A DNA stretch of 64,000 nt from the NCBI GenBank assembly GCA_008508345.1, contig QNGE01003485.1, positions 1 to 64,000 on the forward strand. Direction: 5' to 3'. Below the pieces are notes generated by a model, which was not told where the DNA came from, did no database searches, and saw only the letters and a list, made by a program, of their open reading frames with translations. Shown piece by piece: positions 46,310 to 59,592 of the stretch (its first letter is position 1; the number at the start of each line of letters is the position of its first letter). The stretch is from Paragonimus westermani. Taxonomy: Eukaryota > Platyhelminthes > Trematoda > Plagiorchiida > Troglotrematidae. A program made the translations under genes and the position numbers.

Positions 46310-49300
46310 CTGTCAAGTATGGCGACCAGAAAGTGTTAGCAAGCTCAGAAATTAACTATAAATTCTAACAAAGCCAAAACATAATCATAGTCGTACACTA
46401 CAGTTTAATAAACAGATAGTGCTTTGGGTTCCTAACAATATAACCAGAACTGGAAAGCATAATCAGAACTGCAATTATTGTGATTAAACTTTTACCTAGG
46501 GCTATGACACCTTAGTAACTGGAATAACTGAAAGAGCCAGTTGGTATACGAATTCCGTTTATTTAGTTGGTTTTACCTCAGACGTTAGGATCGAGAAGTA
46601 GGAGTTTGTTGCACAGATACCTTGTTCTCACTGCCCAGCTTGCACTGCCTCTATAATAGCCAGCACAATTCGGATCCGTTTCCTCGAAAACAATTGATAA
46701 TCTAGGTCTTAGTGCACATGTTTATCTGGCTATTCGTCACTGTTTGGCTAAGAACGTAATTCCAACATGTTTTACCGTGGAACAGTAGAACAGGACAGTA
46801 ATTAGACAATAGCATGGGTACTCTTGGAAAACGAAGAAACGAAATTGCAGAACAAACGTCTATCGAACGATTTGTTAAACGATCTTTGTTAAACTGTCTT
46901 TATTCGTAAATTCTTTGAATGAACGCATTTAGCAGTTTAATTCTGCTTGTTTCCGGTCAGGAAATGGTGTCATGTAGTTCAACATCCTGGGTGTGTTTTT
47001 CAACTTGTGCGCAGTATCGCTCCTAAAACTGCACCCTACATAAAAAATCTGATTATAGTTGAAAAATACTTTTTAATCACCGTCGCCGCACTGTCAGAGA
47101 AAAAGTTCGTTAAAGTGTCGTCAAAACATACACCAATCTTCAATAGTAAAAAAACACGATGCACAGAAGTTTTTCCCATAAAACCATGTGGATCAGACGA
47201 AAAACACATAAAACTTTTTATATGAATACGTTATTCAAAAATAATCTTCCAGTATGTTCCAAATTCAAAAACTAAGATTTTTTGTGGGTAATCAGGAAAA
47301 GCGTAATATAACAGTTTATAGTGAGTGTATTTTTGTCACTTTCTTTACCATTTCGTTAATTATGAGGCGAATCACTTTTTTAGTCATAATGGCAGAACAG
47401 GCATCTACGCCAGTTAGATGAGTGGTTCAATTTATCCAATAAAATCCAGTTTTGAAAGTCAATGTTTTTGTACAACAACACAAGAAACAAACGCAATTCT
47501 CAAATCAAAGGGCCGTTAACTATGAAATAAAGAACTTCTTAAGTTATGTGGGTGATGGACAGCTTGGTCTGATGGATAACAAGCGATGATGTCATGTTAA
47601 CAGAGGAGTTTGGTTTGCTTAATCCAACTGGATGATTCTACTGTAGTGAATAAATTAGAGTTCAAATCTCGAAATGATCAAGAATCGGGCGGCGTTTGCT
47701 TCGGATTGAATGTATCACAAAGTTTCAGATGTTGTTGATGACGAATGGAAATGTACAAAATCCTTCATTGATTGCTATTTTCACTTTTGATAAGAATATT
47801 TTGCTCTGTTTAACAGAAATTCGGAGATAAGAGGTAACAGCAGTGTGACGAACTGAACAGATGGAGAAAAACTGTTAGTACTGTTGTGTTGAAGTGCAAT
47901 ATACAGTGTACAGTATTGAGCATGAATTAAGTCTGAAGTGTTCTGTAGTTAGTTGAAGAGTATCGACTGCAAAACTTTGCAAGAGAAGTGGAAGATTCTG
48001 ATTATGTTGAGTAATCCTATTTTTCGCGTAGATGTTAACTTCTACCAAATCCACGTAACTTTCATCTGATCGAATACAACACTTCAAAGACAGCAGGCAA
48101 GTTAGCTGAAATTTGACGAATTTCCTGGTTACCTGGTTATACTGCTCTGATGATTCGCCGTTGAGTGAGGGTAGTATAAACTTGACTTAGCGCTATATAT
48201 GAATAGCGTACAGGTAAGTCCATTGGTTGCCAGTACCCCCAGGATCATATTCTCATTTGATCCACAATAAGAATGAGGCAAGGCTGTACAAGCTATTGAT
48301 AAGACGGGCCAAACTGAACTCCAGTTTAGATTTTCAAAAATGTCGGTCTCACCTATAACAGATCTAGTACGATTTTCATTTCACTTGTGTTTACCAGACT
48401 CCAAAGTTGTAATCGAGCTGCAAAATTGGATGTAGGCTAGAGGGTTTGGCATTTATAAGTTTTTGCAGAACCACTCAAGCAAAGCATTGCCTCTTCAAAA
48501 TAGAAAGTTCAGTAACGATGGTTTTTGAAAAAAATACCAAAGCAAAATATTTCAGGATGATTCACGTCGTGGGAGTGTAGCCTTCTCAACATCACCCCCT
48601 GATTTGGTTTGCGGCGGCGTTTTTTAAATCTTTCTGCAGGGATGTTTTACACGTAATACACTACTGAGCTAACTGGTGAAACTCCAGCTAAGAGTTGGCA
48701 GCGCTTATCAGGACAACCTATCCGTCCGAAATTTCATTTGATTTTGCCGGTGGCCGGACGTTACTAGTGGCTTTGTGGGAGGTTTCCGTCTTCCAAAAAC
48801 TTTCGAAACAATTTACCTGACCCGCATTAAAGATACTAGTCCGCATGTTGAAATGTCTGCTACTAAACATGTCTGTGACTGTGTTTTCCTTTTCGTTACA
48901 GATAGTATACAAAAACACTTGTATATGTAAGAGGCCCTTTCCGACTCTACTGCACCATTAGAAGCTCACTAGGTTGCTCTGCTACCATCGAGTTAATCAA
49001 AGAAATGTAGCACATTGTAGTGGTGTTATGAACGGCCAAGTTGAACCTCGCACTCGAACGCAAGTTGACGTCACTCTCTAATGCAACTCCACATTCCATA
49101 GTAAGGAATAAGCTCAGCTTTATCCAGCCGACTTGAAAACAGTCTGGGTGAGAGTGAAACTTCACTGTTATGTACGCACAGAAGGCAGGCCAGTTGCATA
49201 TCGTAAATGCTTGCCTACAAAACCTGGGGACAAGATTTCCGAACAAGGTTTTGTTGTCTGACGGTTGAGGATTTCAGCAAAGCTAACTTTTTCACGGTTC

Positions 49301-51746
49301 TGTACAAGCAGAAAGGCTTGCGTAATATTACTTCATGATTTCTGAATATCCCGTTACGTTTGACAATAGCGTGTATTGTAACTACTGTGGAGCCCAGCAT
49401 TAGACACCTAACAAAGTGCTTCAGCTCCCATAAGGTTCACCCACGGATGTGTTAAACTGAAAAAGAGGAGTACTGAACATCCGTACTTACACCTTTACTC
49501 CGGCGAATTTTCCCGAACAATGTTTCAAATCAAGCTTGACCATTTGACAATGTCTGTTACACGCCAGTTGACATTAACTTCGGGTTCTCGTAAGCGCTCA
49601 ACCAACTCGTTAGTGTCACGTTATTTGACTTAGTTCAATCTCTTTCTCCTAACCACCCTACAGGTTGTGATAAACAGTTTATAACCTTTCACATTCACTA
49701 TCTCACGTGTACGTTCAATAAACTTCTTTCTCGCTGTATCATCGCTTGTTAAATCGTTACCAGATTCCCATGGAGTTCACTTGTTCAAACCATTATTTGT
49801 ACGAATGTCAGTACGGAGAATGCCAACTGTTGTTCGGCAATCGTTATATTAAAGTTACCAAATAATTTGAAGGACAGTTAATTATGCAAGTTCACATTGC
49901 TGATTTGTACATTATTCTCATAAACTTCCGGCTGTTCCTTCTGCACACACATACCAGTGTTGTTAGTTCGCTGCATTACTTTTTTATACTACCACAATGA
50001 AAATGCACGTTACCTGCATGCGCTAGCAGTATTTTCAGTCTTCATAGTATACTGGCATTTCGCAACAAACAGTCCGATGCTATCAGACAGTCACCAGCTG
50101 ATTTGAGTTATAATGCACTTCAAAAAAAGTGATTTAAAAAAGGTTGAAAAAGCAGTTGTAACAAGATTAAGCGCTCAGTCGAAGTCCGTATGATGCCTTC
50201 AGGATGATAGACTATCCCGAAATTACCGCCCAGACATCACGTGTTTTAGGGACCAGTACTCGTCATCACATAGCAAGTAGGAAATACTGCAAGCACGTAA
50301 CCGATTGTTAAACACAAATATAATTTATATGGAACGCTTACCAATCAGAAAACTTCTATCTAGTCCTGAAGCAAGGGACATCAAGTTTCTATCCATAAAC
50401 GAAATTATTTTCATTAAATGACTGGAAAAAAGTTTTTAGATTACGGGGTGAACAGTGAAATGTTCGAACAACGTAACATTATTTGGTTGCTCCGTACCAC
50501 AAAAATGAAAGACGAAATTACACTGTTTAATAGTTACTTGTGACAGCTTCAACAAACGTCATGCTATAAACCGAATCTACCTGTCGATGTGAGCGTATGC
50601 GCCATTACAGTGCTGTTTGGTAAAAGATGTCACACGAGAGAAAACGGTTGTTTGATTTTTCTCTCACTTGAGTCGGTTTGATAGGCGATACTAAGAAGTC
50701 TACACCACGGTTGCTACAAAACACTGTTGAGCAGATATCACGTTACATTTACTAACCTTAGTCTGCTCGTCTTTGTATTTTTAATCCGGATAGACCCCTT
50801 GTTTTAACTGGTCATCAATCAATTTGCGTTTATTTTTAACCGGTTGAGGCTAACGCGACCAGATTTTGACTCATATGTCTGCGTCTAAATCCTGCCTGCA
50901 CCTCCATCATCCAACGTTGCGAATTACTTAAATTCCAACCAACTAAGAACCACTTAAGCCTTACAAACACGCACACTGTTTATGCACATCAGGCTTAAAC
51001 ACGACTTACTTTATTTCACTGCTAGACGATGATTCATACATTGTCGAATAATTTCGATGTCAACCATAGAATTCACACCAAATTATAAAAACAGCTGCTA
51101 TAAATTATTACCAATGGTTTCTGTTTCACTTTACGGTTTCGTTTTACAAAATACTCATCAAGCAAACATATTTCGTTTAAAATTTACGATCAAACAGGAA
51201 ATTCGAAGTAGAGGTGTAAGAGACCGACCGCAAAAATTTCCTTCAGAATTCAATCAGACAGGCTTGGTGAGTCGATCAGGCAAGCATGTAGAAATACGTT
51301 CGAATTCCGGTGCACCTCTAAGTGTTTGCAGTGAAAAATTATGACCAGTTGAGGTCACATCTGACAAGCTGTCAACATATTGCACGCTAAAAGGAATGAA
51401 GGATGGACACAATACGTTAAATTTTGCTAAGAAATCTGTACTCAAGGATACTGTGTTTTTAAAACCGTGGAAATTTTAAACGATTCTTTGGAAGTAGTTG
51501 AATTAACATAAACTCAGGTGAATTGGAGTGGAGTAGCACTGCTTACATTCACACATTAGTTAAGCGTACGAAAATTTCGACATCACTTCGTGCATTACAA
51601 AAAGAATGCGAAGAATATGGATCCTACTCAGGCGTCTGGTATGCATACCCCGTCCGCCGCAAAGGTTGAGTAGAGCAAGCTTTGGTTTAACGATAAGACT
51701 GTACGTAGCACGGCGTTACATGGAGTCGAATAATCTAGAATAGTGA
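46310..51746. other. Non-coding stretch, no gene seen
   Basis: Around 47,565-47,680 an A-box-like cttggtctgatgg and a B-box-like gagttcaaatctc suggest a further decayed tRNA-derived SINE, weakly. Other frames are chance-level. Possibly intron of the minus-strand gene. Confidence 0.4.
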
Positions 51747-51956
51747 ATGGGGATTTACTTTGCTTCAGCCTGTTGGATGACTTGGTGTACGGAAGACAGG
51801 TGGCAGAGTTTCGAAACTGAGTACATCAAGTCGACTACTCCCACGGGAACGTTTGAAGACGTTGTCTCTCTCGCAGATGGATATGCACTAGTTACACATA
51901 GCACATTGTATAAACAGCTTCCATCTTCCCCATATTCTTTACTTGGCAGCAACTGA
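51747..51956. other. Exon-like block open on both strands, unassigned
   Basis: On the plus strand an acceptor-like ttactttgcttcag is followed from 51,767 by an open frame reading Trp-Met-Thr-Trp-Cys-Thr-Glu-Asp-Arg-Trp, ending in TGA after Gly-Ser-Asn. On the minus strand the same bases are open as a Ser/Val-rich peptide. Neither has a convincing second splice site or recognised family. Confidence 0.2.
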
Positions 51957-52723
51957 ACTCCGAGTATTTCTGGGCGTTGTCGTTTTGTGACTGCTCGTTA
52001 AGCAGCCCACTGTCCCAACAGAGAGTGGAAATTCCCACTTCACAAATTCGCACGTAAAACCCATTAGCCTTTACATGCCCATTTTTCGAACTAGCTCCCA
52101 GAACACAAACATACCTGACAGAATATCTCATCACTGCGTCTTATTTACAACTTATTATGCTAGTCATTTTCCACACAATCTCAATTAAGTTTTCCTGCCT
52201 GTTAGTCTCCTTCTTGATTATATAAACCGACTACAGAACGCCTTTGTTTTACTGAAGTAAAGACAAGGAGGCGAAGTCGGAGACCTTTCTTGATTCCGAA
52301 AAATAACCTTTGAATTTTTTTCACAGTTAAATATGTGCTGCTCCAAGTCACGTTTCGTTTGGTTGCAAGTAGAAAAAAGTCCAGATTACAGGTGCATAGA
52401 ACAATACGATGCAGCTGGGCAAAGATAGATTCAGCAAAGCCAATGATAGGTCACCATTATTGAACAACGTGAAACCGTCTTCTGTATTCTATTCTACATG
52501 CTCACTCAGATGACAGCGCAAGGTCATGGACGGTTTTCGCCTCCAAAACTTCCAAATGTATTAAAGCTGACAAGGAAGCGAGTAAGTGACCATGGCGTTC
52601 TAAGCCGAAGCTTTTTCTCCCCCGAGCTGAAGTTGCTTCAGTCTTCTTTTGTTGTTTCTTTTTAGCTTGCCCAACTGATTGAACATACACGACTCACAAT
52701 GTAAGAGACTCCATGTTGGCCAG
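51957..52723. other. Non-coding stretch, weak exon candidate
   Basis: A 62-codon minus-strand frame (52,502-52,690) with a lysine-rich start (Ala-Lys-Lys-Lys-Gln-Gln-Lys-Lys) follows a possible acceptor (gttcaatcag). No domain and no poly(A) signal support it as a last exon. Confidence 0.3.
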
Positions 52724-52760
52724 TATGTATGTATGTATGTATGTATGTATGTATGTATGT
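52724..52760. repeat. TATG tetranucleotide microsatellite
   Basis: About nine perfect TATG units. It should be polymorphic in length. Confidence 0.95.
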
Positions 52761-55700
52761 CTCGCTCTAACTTGACTGAGTTATCTCTTGTGTGAATTCA
52801 ATCGGCAGCGGTACGCAGCCAGACATCCGAGTGCAGTGAGCTGTGAGTAACGGGCTTTATTCAAAGAACCACCATTGTTCAACTGCGTCGCTCAAAACAG
52901 AAATCATTTAGATCAGACTGTCGAAGTTGTTTTGGTCACTGATGTGCACAGTCTTCTTGCTAGCTGGTATACATCATCTACGACCACCATATTTAAAAAC
53001 ATCTATTTCGGTGGATATGCCCGGTAGTTGTTTGTTGGTTTGAATCACGCGCTAGCATTTAAATGAGCGTGTCAAGAAAAGTCGCTCAGATTTTGTACGA
53101 GTAGGAGACTCGAGAAAAAAAGAACGCTCTGTTAATTTCCGGAAGTCACATCTGGAAGAAACGGAAACTGTCGAACGCAAACTGTTTCTGTTCATCCGAA
53201 CTAACAACATACAACATGGTATTTCCCCCAACCAACAACTAAATGAACGGAAACGCTAACTCGATAATGTCAGTTAATGTCGGAAAGGAGCCGGTTAGTT
53301 TCAGTCTCGTAATTGGAATACTGTAAGTGGCAATACGCTAGTTGGAGTAGACATAAGCCGATGATTAACAGTGGGGTTTGCGGAAACCGCTTCTAGTATA
53401 TTTAAGTTTAACACATTCCTTTAAATAAGATGTTGTTGTCTGATGTGGACTATTCAACTATCTCCATATGTTGTCAATAGCGTTTGGCTTACTTACTGCT
53501 AAGGAAGTATGAGGATGGAATGAAGCGTTGTCGTTTAGTTTGAGCACCTCTAACTGGCGATCCATTATTTATGCTGTAGCTGGGCTCTGTAACTGCGAAC
53601 AAGTCACTCATTGATGCATGATTTTCTAATGAAAGACCGTTATGCAAAAATGTTAACGGTAATTTAATAAGCTTTTGAGAGGTATTTGTGGAGTCCATTG
53701 TGACAGAGCAGCTTGCCGTGTAAAGTTCGTTTAAGGAAGGTTCCCTTTAATTCAATCAGCTGCTTTTCGGTCAGTGTGTACTTAGGTTTGATTTACCTCT
53801 ACATAACAGTCGTTGGTTCCAATGGTTGAGGAGGAATGTGTTTATTTCCAGTCTCCAAGAGAGGTAACAAGTCTGATGTTGAAAGGCTTCTCTTTTATGG
53901 GGAAGTAGTAAGCTCAATACCATGCAGTTGGGTTTGTTTCAAAGGAATCTTCTAAGCAAAAAGTACTGTGTGGGCAGACCACCGTGCTGTAGTTTATTCA
54001 TGTCTTCCTCCATAATTCCACCACATACAGATTGTGTCAAAGAATCAATACTACTTCGGACTCGCACCATTTACGCTTCTATTATGGCCTTACGTGACCA
54101 CGTGAATCGTTCAAGCCCGAAAGTAAATGTAAAACAGCAACACAGCCAGCCTTCTGAAAATTCCCTAGAAAAAATTACACGGTGTTAGTTGAAAACTTAT
54201 AAAAAAGCGTAACTGTTTAAAAAGGTGAGGTTTCACAGTCAGAGTGGAAGGGCCAAACGTTTTATGTATTACCTACAGAAATCGGAGGACAGTACAAAAT
54301 ATAGTAGAATATGAGAGAAACGTAGTTAAATGTTGAACCAAATCTACCAGTGAATTCATCATATGAAGACTGTTAGCAAAGAAAGCTGTGTGCCAACCAC
54401 CAATTCCAGCAAGCCCATTACCATGAAAACACCTGGACAGCCATAAAAATTGAGCTGCCTGATGCTGAATATCCCCATTCTTTCGTCAATAAAAACAATC
54501 GTTGTGACTGCGCATATCATGTTACAGTGTCAGTGGGATAAGGAAAACAGTTTAGCGATTAGCAAAGTTGGTTCCGTTCAAACAATGTTCATGACAGTCA
54601 GTAACCATTGTCAAACAAATTATTAGACGGTGCAACGCAAACATAGCAAAAAAAGTAAAGGTCATCAGTCCGTGTGAAAAAAAGAATGTTTTTAAGGTGG
54701 TTGACACCATTCCTTCATTGTTTGCAAATAAAATTAGTTTCTCGCTAGAGCATAAGACCCTATAATTAAAAAAAACAATCAGTAAGCATGCAAAAGTGCA
54801 GGGTTTTCCATTTCTAATAAAAAACAGTAATAGCGCAAGTGCTGTAGTCAAGTGTTAATCCTGAAATTTGTCATAATTACGAGCGAAAGTGCGTTTTCAA
54901 CCTGGTATTCAAAATCACACCAGTAAGAAGATAATAACCAACTTTGAATATCGCAATTAATGTGTGTGGAGGGATACTTACAAGACCAAGGAAATGGTGA
55001 CTAAAAATTTGGTCAGTTGTACAGTGATTGGCGGTTCAAATCACGTTCATATGAAACCTATAACTAAAGTAATAACATGAGGGAGACATGAGATGATTTG
55101 CCTGCTGGTTTGGGGATAAACTACCTACTAATAAATAATAAGTTTTTAGAAACCTACCTTGCATTTGTAAATTCTTTACTGTCCATAGCACAACACCCAG
55201 CAATGTATAGCATACGGTATTTTTGGATAACATTTGGCTGCATGTTTTATCAAAAGCTGATTGCAGTGGATTGCAGATATATACCAACAAGATGGTGATA
55301 TGTTGTGCAACAGGTTTACATCGTTATTCAAGTCAACCCACTTTTACAGTCAAAGCTTGTAGAGTTCCAAGTTAAGTTTCACAACGTGGCGAACAAACTA
55401 TAATCTAGAGGTTGTGTGCACACACAAAAGACAGTTTCTTAGTCGTCACCACTCCACAGTCCGCCATAATCAGGTCTTATCGGAAGTGTGAACGTAAATA
55501 TGGTCGTTTGACCATATTAGTCGTTCCAATACATGCTGACAGCTTTTTGAGCATGCACAGTGAAAATAATCTGAATGCAATTACTGATTCACGCAGCTTT
55601 CATGGAACATCTGTGGGCGACCTTGTCTGCGTACTACATTGTTTGTTGGACACCCGGAGGCTTTCAATTGTTTTAGTGGATCTCATAACAACATCAACTT

Positions 55701-56930
55701 CACGTCGGAGGAGGAAGTAAGGAAGCGAATGTCGTTTTAGCGCGTCATACCAGCTAACAGATCAGGTGAGGATGTTACAGTGGGGCATTCTTAAGACGGA
55801 GACTTGGTACGGAGAATGCCTTTCCTTCCACTGCTATATATTTTTGACGTTCAAGTGTTTTCGGATGAAAAGTGGAGAAAAGATGACGCGATAACAGCGG
55901 AGTTGAATGGTCCGCGGTAGATTCTTGGTACAAATACCTGTCACGAATAAATCAACCATAGCTGTAAGCAGGGGGAACATAAGAGATCCATACTGGACAC
56001 TGTTGAGGAAGAAAAACATATCTTCTCACCATTATCATTATAAGGGAATGCAAAGGTAAGGTCGATGCTGAGTCAAGTAACCAATCAAACTAACAATAAC
56101 TATTGTGCTGCAAGTTTTGTCATCACGCTGTCAACAAAATGGGTTTTATGGAGACATTTTGAAGACCACGTGCAGAATAAGACTGTTTTATTTCTAATCT
56201 GCTTCTATGAATTTTTGTGGCCTAGCACAAAAAGGTATGGATGTTGTATGCCTACCAGAAAGAGTTCTGATACACTTCTCTGTTACAAAACTAATAACAT
56301 CAAGGGATAAAATCCTACTCAAACGACTGACCAACTGGTCGATATGCAGACTTTGCAAAGTGGTCTAACACTATCTGGTGGCTCTCTACGCCCTCATCTC
56401 TGAAGTCTGTTCGGCACATCTCAGTCATAACCGAAACGTTCGGAATCCGTTTACATCAGAGACGATTTCATTTTAACGTGGCAAATAAAACATCTTTCTC
56501 TACACCTATGAATCACCTTCTCAAGCTCCGTCCAAAGTACTGTCTCCAAGGTCACTCGCTGAATCTGTAACAGAAGGTGAGCTTTCTTAAATGCAAACAA
56601 CACTTTCACTGTTGGAGTATGTCACATGTCTCTGCTTCAACCTCTGGCGATAGCGGCATCTATGAATGACAAAACGGAAACTTTGTGCATACAATCTTGA
56701 TTCCACTCCAAGTCCCAACTCAGCGTGGTCACCTGTAAAATTTTGCAGTCGTGCGCGACCTACATCACCACTGTTAGTGAACCCTCGTCTGCTTAATCAT
56801 GTCTGTTTCACGTTAGACTGCACTACATGAACTATACTTTTCATTGTATATTGAAATCTCAGAGCACTCTATTCTGACTCACACCTCTATCATCCACAGT
56901 TTTCTGAACATCTTTGCTTTTTCTCTTTTC
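52761..56930. other. Non-coding stretch, no gene seen
   Basis: Chance-level frames up to about 102 codons, without motifs. From about 56,330 the sequence is slightly richer in C on the plus strand and may be old repeat DNA continuing from the ribozyme element at 56,931, but I recognise no family. Confidence 0.45.
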
Positions 56931-57221
56931 CTTTATTTTCACGTTGACCATCGCTCACATTTAATCACAGCGTTTGCATTCACATAGACTTTCCAGCCAA
57001 CCTCTTTCAAAAACAAGCACTGGACTCGAGTTTCGCTCTCATTAGAGCTCATCAGTAGTGCATATCCACAGCCGTGATTTGAACTCCTGACACGCTTTTC
57101 TTGAGGCAACCGCGCTGACCACCGTGCCACAGGCCTCACATTAGGCACGACCAAATTATCCAATCTGAACTCTCAACCACTCTCGTTTGTGAGCAATGAT
57201 CAAGTTACCCGATAGTCTCGA
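56931..57221 (-). mobile_element. Retrozyme/SINE-like element, minus-strand copy
   Basis: In minus orientation it follows the 38-kb element: a leader with ttgatcattgctcacaaacg, a tRNA-like head with a good A box (TGGCACGGTGG, within 57,114-57,130) and B box (AGTTCAAATC, within 57,076-57,087), a hammerhead ribozyme (57,017-57,061), then the gttggctggaaagtctatgtg...gatggtcaac tail and a short A-rich end (about 56,931). It is a single unit rather than a tandem, about 291 bp. It abuts a second, opposite-strand copy at about 57,221. Confidence 0.75.
57017..57061 (-). ncRNA. Type I hammerhead ribozyme, minus strand, intact core
   Basis: Read on the minus strand: GCACUA (57,061-57,056), core CUGAUGA (57,055-57,049), stem II of five pairs with loop AAUG (57,048-57,035), GAAA (57,034-57,031), palindromic stem III ACUCGAGU and triplet GUC, with the scissile bond predicted between 57,023 and 57,022. 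The pair next to the core in stem I is an A-C mismatch here; the other five pairs hold. All catalytic core bases are consensus, so cleavage is plausible, perhaps weaker than in the 38-kb copy. Confidence 0.85.
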
Positions 57222-57324
57222 GGCAAGGATATGCACTGATGACGAGCTCTAATGAGAGCGAAACTCGAGTCTAGTGCTTCTTTTCGAAAGNCATGAAAAC
57301 AAACCAAATCCCCGACTACTCATC
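57222..57324 (+). mobile_element. Retrozyme/SINE-like element, partial plus-strand copy
   Basis: Starts at ggcaaggat, just before the ribozyme, so the tRNA-like head is absent. It carries the ribozyme region, is interrupted by the N at 57,291, and resumes with the tgaaaa...aaaccaaatcc...ctactcatc tail. Compared with the 38-kb copy about 60 bases are missing at the N, so the assembly probably lacks sequence here. Confidence 0.7.
57233..57277 (+). pseudogene. Hammerhead ribozyme copy with mutated core
   Basis: Same stems as the 38-kb ribozyme: stem II, GAAA at 57,260-57,263, palindromic stem III and GUC ending at 57,271. But where the others have CUGANGA this copy reads AUGACGA (57,239-57,245). 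C3 pairs with G8 in the active site, so C3 to A should abolish cleavage. The neighbouring stem I base is G instead of A, leaving a G-U wobble. Confidence 0.75.
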
Positions 57325-58696
57325 ATTAATCTTTTCCTTTAGGTTGCGCTCTTTAACTGCCGTAAAACGCAACCTGTGACATGTAAACATTATACGCATT
57401 CATTAACGTATAAATCTGCAACGATTTCAATGTTTCGGTGAGAATTGTGTGTTTATAAACAATTCGTTCATCCCTGAGGCTGTCTCAGTCAAGCATGGCA
57501 GCGAAAACTTGTAAAGCATCCTGACCACTCCTCCACTGACCTCGCCCCATGAGTACTGATACCTTAGCGTGATTGTGGCTCTGAAATAGTCAGGGTCGTG
57601 TGCTCTGTCATACTTGGGAAAAATATGCACTCCGGTACGAAATTCGAACATGTCCATACAGCGGACAGAAGCAGTCGGTTTTCTTCTGTGTTTCATATAG
57701 ATGTGATGTTAACAGTAAGATAATTAGCCGCAGACTTTCAAATGTCGTCTAGATTACGTCTCAGTCGTCAAGCCGTACACCTCAATGTGAGTTAAAGGCA
57801 GGTTTATGTGTAATCACAAATGACGCAGTCGAACGGGAAGTCAAAAGCAACGGCCAGGTGGTATAATCATGTTTTATAACTGATTATTTGAGAACCCAAA
57901 TCAACTTGGGTGGTGCGATTTTTATTTCATAATCACCAAAAGTAGCGATTATGAGGGAGTGAATAAACAATAAAAATCAGTAAGTGGTTCATTCCCCTAA
58001 CTTGTATGTAACATGAAGCCCGCAAGCTTTTTAGCCAAACCGTACATTTTGTCCGTATTTTTCCTACATAACTAAGACTCATGGCGGTATTTGCTTGCGT
58101 CAATTGATCACGGATACGTCGCAAAGTATTTCAAATTCCTGTAGTGAGATAGGTTGAGGAAACCAAACTTATGTATTTTTCATACAATTAATTGTCTAAT
58201 TCATTTCGTGGAACTGCACACAACTCTCTACTCTTTACACCACAAAGGATTCTGGTGATCACGTGTGTCATGACAGTTTTAGTGAAGTTACCGCTTCTGC
58301 TGCTTTAAATGTCTATCAGATAGAGATACCCTCATGTCCCAGAAGTCTAGAAAGTAAATGGTAGAAAAACGGGAACTTTGCATCATGAACCGCCCTAGTT
58401 TCTTAGACGAAAGACCAAATGACTGATTGCTGCACAGAAAACCAAGCAGTTATCAGGGTAGTGTATGCAGAAGACGACATGTGCTCCTCTCTAAAGACAA
58501 GTACTCCCCACTTTGTCTGAGACTGCTTAGAAGCTCCAGCTTATAACTCCAACCGGTTCTTGATCTATCATTAATGAAGAAAAACAATAAGCAATCTTTT
58601 TTGACAGCTAGCTCTACCCTCAGTTTATTACCATCAAAAGGACTGTTCACAATGATTACTGCTTTGTGTCCAGTCAACCGTGTGATTAGAATGGTA
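57325..58696. other. Non-coding stretch, no gene seen
   Basis: A 7-bp perfect hairpin (ggttgcg/cgcaacc) lies near 57,344-57,376. The 89-codon minus-strand frame at 57,427-57,696 has possible splice sites but no recognised product. Confidence 0.4.
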
Positions 58697-58885
58697 TCAT
58701 GTGTGTGGTACCATGGTTTGTTGCGCGCCTCTCCATAAACGCTTGCTAGCTAGGTTAAAATTCTGATGTGCTGGCCTTATGTTTTTGCCTATCCACTCCC
58801 AGAGATGTTTGATCGGATTAGTGGCTTGCACCTGTGGTGGCCAGTATGAAGTGTACAGAATTTCAGTTGGAAGGTTAAATTTCAA
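58697..58885 (-). pseudogene. Tc1/mariner transposase C-terminal fragment
   Basis: A 62-codon minus-strand frame contains Tyr-Trp-Pro-Pro-Gln...Asn-Pro-Ile-Lys-His-Leu-Trp-Glu-Trp-Ile-Gly-Lys. This is the block just before and after the third catalytic acidic residue of Tc1/mariner transposases, where the usual form is WPPQSPDLNPIEHLW. Here Asp-Leu-Asn is replaced by Ala-Thr-Asn and the catalytic Glu of NPIE is Lys, so it is inactive. No other part of the transposase or terminal inverted repeats were found nearby. Confidence 0.65.
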
Positions 58886-59592
58886 AACATTCAGTCATTA
58901 GGTCTGGTCGAATTTCAAGCATTTCGGCAACAAAGCAGTCGTTACCATGTGACACAAAATCTCATTAGCTTGTCATCATTCAACTGTTCAACTTTAACGA
59001 CGGGTGGTTGCAACAGCCCGAGTACTAACCTCCGGTTGTAGGATGGGTAATCCAGCCTTGCTACTAATAAGTCACCGCAGAAGACAGCAAAACGCGTAGA
59101 AAGGAGTGCATCAGTGAGTGCTTAGATAAGGAGATTTTAATCACTGGATTGTACTGTTGTAGTTCCACACCGTCACGCGATAGCACATATCCACAGAAGG
59201 TAAAATGAAGTTGTTGCTTAGAACGACAAAAATGTTGGATGGAAAGAGGAACGAAAACTATTTTCTTAAATTGTATCCTAAAAACCAAGGTTAACGGATA
59301 CATATCTGGTACTTAACTCGCAAGCTCATCGTAAACAAAAAACAGATTTTCTGTTTTAACCTAAATACGGCAAATCCCACGTGACGTCTGCACTCGAGGT
59401 GGTTGAAACGTAGAGTATTACAACCTGCTCGTAACGTTGTTCTATTATCAGTCTTTTCATCAATAACATGTTAAACACGACGCCCAAGCTGTTCAACTTC
59501 ATTCGTACTGAATTTCGTGCGGATATTTTACGTATTCTATATACATATCTGAGTGTAACTAGATATTCTGAAAAATGATGGTGTTCACTCAC
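58886..59592. other. Non-coding stretch; intron side of the next exon
   Basis: No gene or further transposase sequence was recognised. Bases 59,587-59,592 are the GTGAGT donor of the minus-strand exon that ends at 59,593. Confidence 0.5.

Noticed and set aside
45941..46355. Plus-strand open frames of 78 and 101 codons
   Set aside because: Antisense shadows of the minus-strand exon 45,953-46,309, which has proper splice sites.
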